Part shown: piece by piece, positions 53,206-61,389 of the stretch
Position numbering within the stretch: position 1 is the stretch's first letter
Layout: every line of letters starts with the position of its first letter
Assembly (NCBI GenBank): GCA_946800325.1
Contig: OX326959.1
Coordinates: forward strand, 3,988,501 to 4,052,500
Direction: 5' to 3'
Source: Luzula sylvatica
Taxonomy: Eukaryota; Streptophyta; Magnoliopsida; Poales; Juncaceae
Length of the DNA: 64,000 nucleotides
Program-made: the position numbers and the translations under genes
Notes under the pieces: model-generated
What the model was told of the DNA's origin: nothing
The model's database searches: none
The model's input: the letters and a program-made list of their open reading frames with translations, nothing else

Positions 53206-53329
53206 TTGTGAAATTTGGTGAAAAGTTATGTAGTAAAAGATACGATACAAATGATCTAAAAACACGTTATTTGAACTCCTCAAAGCGTTAAAATCTTGTT
53301 TTGAATCGAAAAACAAACTTTCTTAGTGT
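53206..53329 (+). repeat. Representative consensus monomer (124 bp)
   Basis: This copy matches the majority base at essentially every position. In order it carries TTGTGAAATTTGGTG, a GTAGTAAAAG block, GATACGATACAAATG, GATCTAAAAACACG, TTATTTGAACTCC, TCAAAGCGTTAAAATC, TTGTTTTGAATCG and AAAAACAAACTTTCTTAG. Variation between monomers is concentrated at a few sites: after GTAGT (AAAAG, GAAAG, AAACG, ACCG), at GATCT (GTTCT, GACCT, GATGT), AAAAACACG (AAACACACG, GAAAACACG, AAAACATG), TTTGAAC or TTTCAAC, GCGTT or GCGTC, TTTTGAATC (TTTGG, TTTAG) and ATCGAAA or ATCTAAA. The block around AATCTTGTTT is among the least variable. Confidence 0.95.
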
Positions 53330-53333
53330 TTGT
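53313..53333. other. Short inverted repeat across the monomer joint
   Basis: ACAAAC (53313-53318) and GTTTGT (53328-53333) are perfect reverse complements separated by 9 nt (TTTCTTAGT). The same 6-bp dyad is present in most monomers, so it recurs about every 124 bp. It is broken in the few monomers reading AAACACAC or AAACGAAC at this site. Short dyads are common in centromeric satellites, but at 6 bp in AT-rich DNA this one could be chance fixed by amplification. Confidence 0.5.
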
Positions 53334-54817
53334 GAAATTTGGTGAAAAGTTATGTAGTAAACGATACGATATAAATGATCTAAACACACGTTATTTGAAC
53401 TCCTCAAAGCGTTAAAATCTTGTTTGGAATCGAAAAACAAACTTTCTTAGTGTTTGTGAAATTTGGTGAAAAGTTATGTAGTAAAAGATACGATGCAAAT
53501 GATCTAAAAACACGTTATTTGAACTCATCAAAGCGTCAAAATCTTGTTTTGAATCGAAAAACAAACTTTCTTGGTGTTTGTGAAATTTGGTGAAAAGTTA
53601 TATAGCAAAAGATACGATACAAATGATGTAAAAACACGTTATTTCAACTCCTCAAAGCGTTAAAATCTTGTTTTGAATCGAAAAACAAACTTTCTTAGTG
53701 TTTGTAAAATTTGGTGAAAAGTTATGTAGTGAAAGATACGATACAAATGATCTAAACACACGATATTTGAACTCCTCAAAGCGTTAAAATCTTGTTTTGA
53801 ATCTAAAAACAAACTTTCATCGTGTTTGTGAAATTTGGTGAAAAGTTATGTAGTAAAAGATACGATACAAATGATCTAAAAACACGTTATTTGAACTCCT
53901 CAAAGCGTTAAAATCTTGTTTTGAATCGAAAAACAAACTTTCTTAGTGTTTGTGAAATTTTGTGAAAAGTTATGTAGTAAAAGATACGATACAAATGATC
54001 TGAAAACACGTTATTTGAACTCCTCAAAGCGTTAAAATCTTGTTTTGAATCGAAAAACAAACTTTCTTAGTGTATGTGAAATTTGGTGAAAAGTTATGTA
54101 GTAAAAGATACGATACAAATGACCTAAAAACACGTTATTTGAACTCCTCAAAGCGTTAAAATCTTGTTTTGAATCGAAAAACAAACTTTCTTAGTGTTTG
54201 TAAAATTTGGTGAAAAGTTATGTAGTAAAAGATACGATACAAATGATCTAAAAACACGTTATTTGAACTCCTCAAAGCGTTAAAATCTTGTTTAGAATCG
54301 AAAAACAAACTTTCTTAGTGTTTGCGAAATTTGGTGAAAAGTTATGTAGTAAAAGATACGATACAAATCATCTAAAAACACGTGATTCGAACTCCTCAAA
54401 GCGTTAAAATCTTGTTTGGAATCGAAAAACAAACTTTCTTAGTGTTTGTGAAATTTGGTGAAAAGTTATGTAGTAAAAGATACGATACAAATGATCTGAA
54501 AACACGTTATTTGAACTCCTCAAAGCGTCAAAATCTTGTTTTGAATCGAAAAACAAACTTTCTTAGTGTTTGTGAAATTTGGTGAAAAGTTATGTAGTAA
54601 AAGATACGATACAAATGACCTAAAAACACGTTATTTGAACTCCTCAAAGCGTTAAAATCTTGTTTTGAATCGAAAAACAAACTTTCTTAGTGTTTGTGAA
54701 ATTTGCTGAAAAGTTATGTAGTGAAAGATACGATACAAATGATCTAAACACACGTTATTTGAACTCCTCAAATCGTTAAAATCTTGTTTTGAATCTAAAA
54801 ACAAACTTTCATAGTGT

Positions 54818-55561
54818 TTGTGATATTTGGTGAAAAGTTATGTAGTGAAATATACGATACAAATGATCTAAACACACGTTATTTGAACTCCTTAAAGCGT
54901 TAAAATCTTGTTTTGAATCTAAAAACAAACTTTCTTAGTGTTTGTGAAATTTGGTGAAAAGTTATGTAGTAAAAGATACGATACAAATGTTCTAAAAACA
55001 CGTTATTTGAACTCCTCCAAGCGTCAAAATCTTGTTTTGAATCGAAAAACAAACTTTCTTAGTGTTTGTGAAATTTGGTGAAAAGTTATGTAGTAAACGA
55101 TACGATACAAATGATCTAAAAACACGTTATTTGAACTCCTCAAAGCGTTAAAATCTTGTTTTGAATCGAAAAACAAACTTTCTTAGTGTTTGTGAAATTT
55201 GGTGAAAAGTTATGTAGTAAACGATACGATACAAATGATCTAAAAACACGTTATTTGAACTCCTCAAAGCGTCAAAATCTTGTTTTGAATCGAAAAACAA
55301 ACTTTCTTAGTGTTTGTGAAATTTGGTGAAAAGTTATGTAGTAAAAGATACGATACAAATGATCTAAAAACACGTTATTTGAACTCCTCAAAGCGTTAAA
55401 ATCTTGTTTTGAATCGAAAAACAAACTTTCTTAGTGTTTGTGAAATTTGCTGAAAAGTTATGTAGTGAAAGATACGATACAAATGATCTAAACACACGTT
55501 ATTTGAACTCCTCAAATCGTTAAAATCTTGTTTTGAATCTAAAAACAAACTTTCATAGTGT
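54818..55561 (+). repeat. 6-monomer module, copy 6
   Basis: Carries the CCTTAAAG change at 54891 in its anchor monomer, shared with copy 7. Confidence 0.82.
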
Positions 55562-58537
55562 TTGTGATATTTGGTGAAAAGTTATGTAGTGAAATATACG
55601 ATACAAATGATCTAAACACACGTTATTTGAACTCCTCAAAGCGTTAAAATCTTGTTTTGAATCTAAAAACAAACTTTCTTAGTGTTTGTGAAATTTGGTG
55701 AAAAGTTATGTAGTAAAAGATACGATACAAATGTTCTAAAAACACGTTATTTGAACTCCTCCAAGCGTTAAAATCTTGTTTTGAATCGAAAAACAAACTT
55801 TCTTAGTGTTTGTGAAATTTGGTGAAAAGTTATGTAGTAAACGATACGATACAAATGATCTAAAAACATGTTATTTCAACTCCTCAAAGCGTTAAAATCT
55901 TGTTTTGAATCGAAAAACAAACATTCTTAGTGTTTGTGAAATTTGGTGAAAAGTTATGTAGTAAAAGATACGATACAAATGATCTGAAAACATGTTATTT
56001 CAACTCCTCAAAACGTTAATATCTTGTTTTGAATCGAAAAACAAACTTTCTTAGTGTTTGTGAAATTTGGTGAAAAGTTATTTAGTGAAAGATACGATAC
56101 AAATGATCTAAACACACGTTATTTGAACTCCTCAAAGCGTTAAAATCTTGTTTTGAATCTAAAAACAAACTTTCTTAGTGTTTGTGAAATTTGGTGAAAA
56201 GTTATGTAGTAAAAGATACGATACAAATGATCTAAAAACACGTTATTTGAACTCCTCAAAGCGTTAAAATCTTGTTTTGAATCGAAAAACAAACTTTCTT
56301 AGTGTTTGTGAAATTTGGTGAAAAGTTATGTAGTAAACGATACGATATAAATGATCTAAACACACGTTATTTGAACTCCTCAAAGCGTTAAAATCTTGTT
56401 TGGAATCGAAAAACAAACTTTCTTAGTGTTTGTGAAATTTGGTGAAAAGTTATGTAGTAAAAGATACGATGCAAATGATCTAAAAACACGTTATTTGAAC
56501 TCATCAAAGCGTCAAAATCTTGTTTTGAATCGAAAAACAAACTTTCTTGGTGTTTGTGAAATTTGGTGAAAAGTTATATAGCAAAAGATACGATACAAAT
56601 GATGTAAAAACACGTTATTTCAACTCCTCAAAGCGTTAAAATCTTGTTTTGAATCGAAAAACAAACTTTCTTAGTGTTTGTAAAATTTGGTGAAAAGTTA
56701 TGTAGTGAAAGATACGATACAAATGATCTAAACACACGATATTTGAACTCCTCAAAGCGTTAAAATCTTGTTTTGAATCTAAAAACAAACTTTCATCGTG
56801 TTTGTGAAATTTGGTGAAAAGTTATGTAGTAAAAGATACGATACAAATGATCTAAAAACACGTTATTTGAACTCCTCAAAGCGTTAAAATCTTGTTTGGA
56901 ATCGAAAAACAAACTTTCTTAGTGTTTGTGAAATTTTGTGAAAAGTTATGTAGTAAAAGATACGATACAAATGATCTGAAAACACGTTATTTGAACTCCT
57001 CAAAGCGTTAAAATCTTGTTTTGAATCGAAAAACAAACTTTCTTAGTGTATGTGAAATTTGGTGAAAAGTTATGTAGTAAAAGATACGATACAAATGACC
57101 TAAAAACACGTTATTTGAACTCCTCAAAGCGTTAAAATCTTGTTTTGAATCGAAAAACAAACTTTCTTAGTGTTTGTAAAATTTGGTGAAAAGTTATGTA
57201 GTAAAAGATACGATACAAATGATCTAAAAACACGTTATTTGAACTCCTCAAAGCGTTAAAATCTTGTTTAGAATCGAAAAACAAACTTTCTTAGTGTTTG
57301 CGAAATTTGGTGAAAAGTTATGTAGTAAAAGATACGATACAAATCATCTAAAAACACGTGATTCGAACTCCTCAAAGCGTTAAAATCTTGTTTGGAATCG
57401 AAAAACAAACTTTCTTAGTGTTTGTGAAATTTGGTGAAAAGTTATGTAGTAAAAGATACGATACAAATGATCTGAAAACACGTTATTTGAACTCCTCAAA
57501 GCGTCAAAATCTTGTTTTGAATCGAAAAACAAACTTTCTTAGTGTTTGTGAAATTTGGTGAAAAGTTATGTAGTAAAAGATACGATACAAATGACCTAAA
57601 AACACGTTATTTGAACTCCTCAAAGCGTTAAAATCTTGTTTTGAATCGAAAAACAAACTTTCTTAGTGTTTGTGAAATTTGCTGAAAAGTTATGTAGTGA
57701 AAGATACGATACAAATGATCTAAACACACGTTATTTGAACTCCTCAAATCGTTAAAATCTTGTTTTGAATCTAAAAACAAACTTTCATAGTGTTTGTGAT
57801 ATTTGGTGAAAAGTTATGTAGTGAAATATACGATACAAATGATCTAAACACACGTTATTTGAACTCCTTAAAGCGTTAAAATCTTGTTTTGAATCTAAAA
57901 ACAAACTTTCTTAGTGTTTGTGAAATTTGGTGAAAAGTTATGTAGTAAAAGATACGATACAAATGTTCTAAAAACACGTTATTTGAACTCCTCCAAGCGT
58001 CAAAATCTTGTTTTGAATCGAAAAACAAACTTTCTTAGTGTTTGTGAAATTTGGTGAAAAGTTATGTAGTAAACGATACGATACAAATGATCTAAAAACA
58101 CGTTATTTGAACTCCTCAAAGCGTTAAAATCTTGTTTTGAATCGAAAAACAAACTTTCTTAGTGTTTGTGAAATTTGGTGAAAAGTTATGTAGTAAACGA
58201 TACGATACAAATGATCTAAAAACACGTTATTTGAACTCCTCAAAGCGTCAAAATCTTGTTTTGAATCGAAAAACAAACTTTCTTAGTGTTTGTGAAATTT
58301 GGTGAAAAGTTATGTAGTAAAAGATACGATACAAATGATCTAAAAACACGTTATTTGAACTCCTCAAAGCGTTAAAATCTTGTTTTGAATCGAAAAACAA
58401 ACTTTCTTAGTGTTTGTGAAATTTGCTGAAAAGTTATGTAGTGAAAGATACGATACAAATGATCTAAACACACGTTATTTGAACTCCTCAAATCGTTAAA
58501 ATCTTGTTTTGAATCTAAAAACAAACTTTCATAGTGT
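55562..58537 (+). repeat. HOR unit 11: 24 monomers, near-identical tandem copy
   Basis: The same 24 diagnostic monomers in the same order as 52586-55561, at an offset of exactly 2976 bp: anchors 52586/55562 and 54818/57794, ATTTAGTG 53108/56084, CCTTAAAG 54891/57867, CACGTG 54379/57355, and the private GATGCAAATG near 53493 and 56469. The near absence of differences over 3 kb points to a recent duplication. Confidence 0.88.
57794..58537 (+). repeat. 6-monomer module, copy 7
   Basis: Also carries CCTTAAAG (57867). This is the probable sister of the donor for the joint near 62080. Confidence 0.82.
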
Positions 58538-61389
58538 TTGTGATATTTGGTGAAAAGTTATGTAGTGAAATATACGATACAAATGATCTAAACACACGTT
58601 ATTTGAACTCCTCAAAGCGTTAAAATCTTGTTTTGAATCTAAAAACAAACTTTCTTAGTGTTTGTGAAATTTGGTGAAAAGTTATGTAGTAAAAGATACG
58701 ATACAAATGTTCTAAAAACACGTTATTTGAACTCCTCCAAGCGTTAAAATCTTGTTTTGAATCGAAAAACAAACTTTCTTAGTGTTTGTGAAATTTGGTG
58801 AAAAGTTATGTAGTAAACGATACGATACAAATGATCTAAAAACATGTTATTTCAACTCCTCAAAGCGTTAAAATCTTGTTTTGAATCGAAAAACAAACAT
58901 TCTTAGTGTTTGTGAAATTTGGTGAAAAGTTATGTAGTAAAAGATACGATACAAATGATCTGAAAACATGTTATTTCAACTCCTCAAAACGTTAATATCT
59001 TGTTTTGAATCGAAAAACAAACTTTCTTAGTGTTTGTGAAATTTGGTGAAAAGTTATTTAGTGAAAGATACGATACAAATGATCTAAACACACGTTATTT
59101 GAACTCCTCAAAGCGTTAAAATCTTGTTTTGAATCTAAAAACAAACTTTCTTAGTGTTTGTGAAATTTGGTGAAAAGTTATGTAGTAAAAGATACGATAC
59201 AAATGATCTAAAAACACGTTATTTGAACTCCTCAAAGCGTTAAAATCTTGTTTTGAATCGAAAAACAAACTTTCTTAGTGTTTGTGAAATTTGGTGAAAA
59301 GTTATGTAGTAAACGATACGATATAAATGATCTAAACACACGTTATTTGAACTCCTCAAAGCGTTAAAATCTTGTTTGGAATCGAAAAACAAACTTTCTT
59401 AGTGTTTGTGAAATTTGGTGAAAAGTTATGTAGTAAAAGATACGATACAAATGATCTAAAAACACGTTATTTGAACTCATCAAAGCGTCAAAATCTTGTT
59501 TTGAATCGAAAAACAAACTTTCTTGGTGTTTGTGAAATTTGGTGAAAAGTTATATAGCAAAAGATACGATACAAATGATGTAAAAACACGTTATTTCAAC
59601 TCCTCAAAGCGTTAAAATCTTGTTTTGAATCGAAAAACAAACTTTCTTAGTGTTTGTAAAATTTGGTGAAAAGTTATGTAGTGAAAGATACGATACAAAT
59701 GATCTAAACACACGATATTTGAACTCCTCAAAGCGTTAAAATCTTGTTTTGAATCTAAAAACAAACTTTCATCGTGTTTGTGAAATTTGGTGAAAAGTTA
59801 TGTAGTAAAAGATACGATACAAATGATCTAAAAACACGTTATTTGAACTCCTCAAAGCGTTAAAATCTTGTTTGGAATCGAAAAACAAACTTTCTTAGTG
59901 TTTGTGAAATTTTGTGAAAAGTTATGTAGTAAAAGATACGATACAAATGATCTGAAAACACGTTATTTGAACTCCTCAAAGCGTTAAAATCTTGTTTTGA
60001 ATCGAAAAACAAACTTTCTTAGTGTATGTGAAATTTGGTGAAAAGTTATGTAGTAAAAGATACGATACAAATGACCTAAAAACACGTTATTTGAACTCCT
60101 CAAAGCGTTAAAATCTTGTTTTGAATCGAAAAACAAACTTTCTTAGTGTTTGTAAAATTTGGTGAAAAGTTATGTAGTAAAAGATACGATACAAATGATC
60201 TAAAAACACGTTATTTGAACTCCTCAAAGCGTTAAAATCTTGTTTAGAATCGAAAAACAAACTTTCTTAGTGTTTGTGAAATTTGGTGAAAAGTTATGTA
60301 GTAAAAGATACGATACAAATGATCTGAAAACACGTTATTTGAACTCCTCAAAGCGTCAAAATCTTGTTTTGAATCGAAAAACAAACTTTCTTAGTGTTTG
60401 TGAAATTTGGTGAAAAGTTATGTAGTAAAAGATACGATACAAATGACCTAAAAACACGTTATTTGAACTCCTCAAAGCGTTAAAATCTTGTTTTGAATCG
60501 AAAAACAAACTTTCTTAGTGTTTGTGAAATTTGCTGAAAAGTTATGTAGTGAAAGATACGATACAAATGATCTAAACACACGTTATTTGAACTCCTCAAA
60601 TCGTTAAAATCTTGTTTTGAATCTAAAAACAAACTTTCATAGTGTTTGTGATATTTGGTGAAAAGTTATGTAGTGAAATATACGATACAAATGATCTAAA
60701 CACACGTTATTTGAACTCCTCAAAGCGTTAAAATCTTGTTTTGAATCTAAAAACAAACTTTCTTAGTGTTTGTGAAATTTGGTGAAAAGTTATGTAGTAA
60801 AAGATACGATACAAATGTTCTAAAAACACGTTATTTGAACTCCTCCAAGCGTCAAAATCTTGTTTTGAATCGAAAAACAAACTTTCTTAGTGTTTGTGAA
60901 ATTTGGTGAAAAGTTATGTAGTAAACGATACGATACAAATGATCTAAAAACACGTTATTTGAACTCCTCAAAGCGTTAAAATCTTGTTTTGAATCGAAAA
61001 ACAAACTTTCTTAGTGTTTGTGAAATTTGGTGAAAAGTTATGTAGTAAACGATACGATACAAATGATCTAAAAACACGTTATTTGAACTCCTCAAAGCGT
61101 CAAAATCTTGTTTTGAATCGAAAAACAAACTTTCTTAGTGTTTGTGAAATTTGGTGAAAAGTTATGTAGTAAAAGATACGATACAAATGATCTAAAAACA
61201 CGTTATTTGAACTCCTCAAAGCGTTAAAATCTTGTTTTGAATCGAAAAACAAACTTTCTTAGTGTTTGTGAAATTTGCTGAAAAGTTATGTAGTGAAAGA
61301 TACGATACAAATGATCTAAACACACGTTATTTGAACTCCTCAAATCGTTAAAATCTTGTTTTGAATCTAAAAACAAACTTTCATAGTGT
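58538..61389 (+). repeat. HOR unit 12: 23 monomers, lacking the CACGTG monomer
   Basis: It follows HOR unit 11 at an offset of 2976 bp through the first 14 monomers (ATTTAGTG 56084/59060). Near 60270 the TTTAGAATCG monomer is followed directly by GATCTG/GCGTC, so monomer 15 is missing and the segment has 17 monomers. The 6-monomer module is 60646-61389. Monomer 8 reads GATACAAATG, not the GATGCAAATG of units 10 and 11, so this copy is not simply a deletion of unit 11; it also resembles the 17-monomer segments at 32737, 37077 and 43528. Confidence 0.8.
60646..61389 (+). repeat. 6-monomer module, copy 8
   Basis: The anchor has the ordinary CCTCAAAG, so the CCTTAAAG change did not spread to this copy, although the neighbouring modules and the later joint have it. 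Confidence 0.8.

Larger units (their letters stand above)
52586..55561 (+). repeat. HOR unit 10: 24 monomers (2976 bp)
   Basis: An 18-monomer segment (52586-54817) plus a 6-monomer module (54818-55561). Order of diagnostic monomers: 1 GATATT; 2 GTTCT/CTCCAAG; 3 AAACG/ACATG; 4 AACGTTAATATC; 5 ATTTAGTG; 6 consensus; 7 GATATAAATG/TTTGG; 8 CTCATCAAAGCGTC; 9 TATATAGC/GATGT; 10 CACGATATTTG with TTCATCGTG; 11 consensus-like; 12 ATTTTGTG; 13 GTATGTG/GACCT; 14 GTAAAATT/TTTAG; 15 CACGTGATTCG; 16 GATCTG/GCGTC; 17 GACCT; 18 TTTGCTG; 19 GATATT/CCTTAAAG; 20 GTTCT/GCGTC; 21 and 22 AAACG (22 with GCGTC); 23 consensus; 24 TTTGCTG. Monomer 11 has TTTTGAATCG where the next copy has TTTGGAATCG, the one difference I found. 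Confidence 0.88.

Noticed and set aside
53206..53329. CENP-B box on the minus strand
   Set aside because: The minus strand reads TTCGATTCA, which fits the first half of the mammalian box, but the required CGGG half is ACAA here. The match to the half motif is expected by chance.
53313..53333. ACAAAC/GTTTGT hairpin as a transcription terminator or small RNA
   Set aside because: A 6-bp AT-rich stem with a 9-nt loop is weak, recurs in nearly every monomer and has no associated gene.
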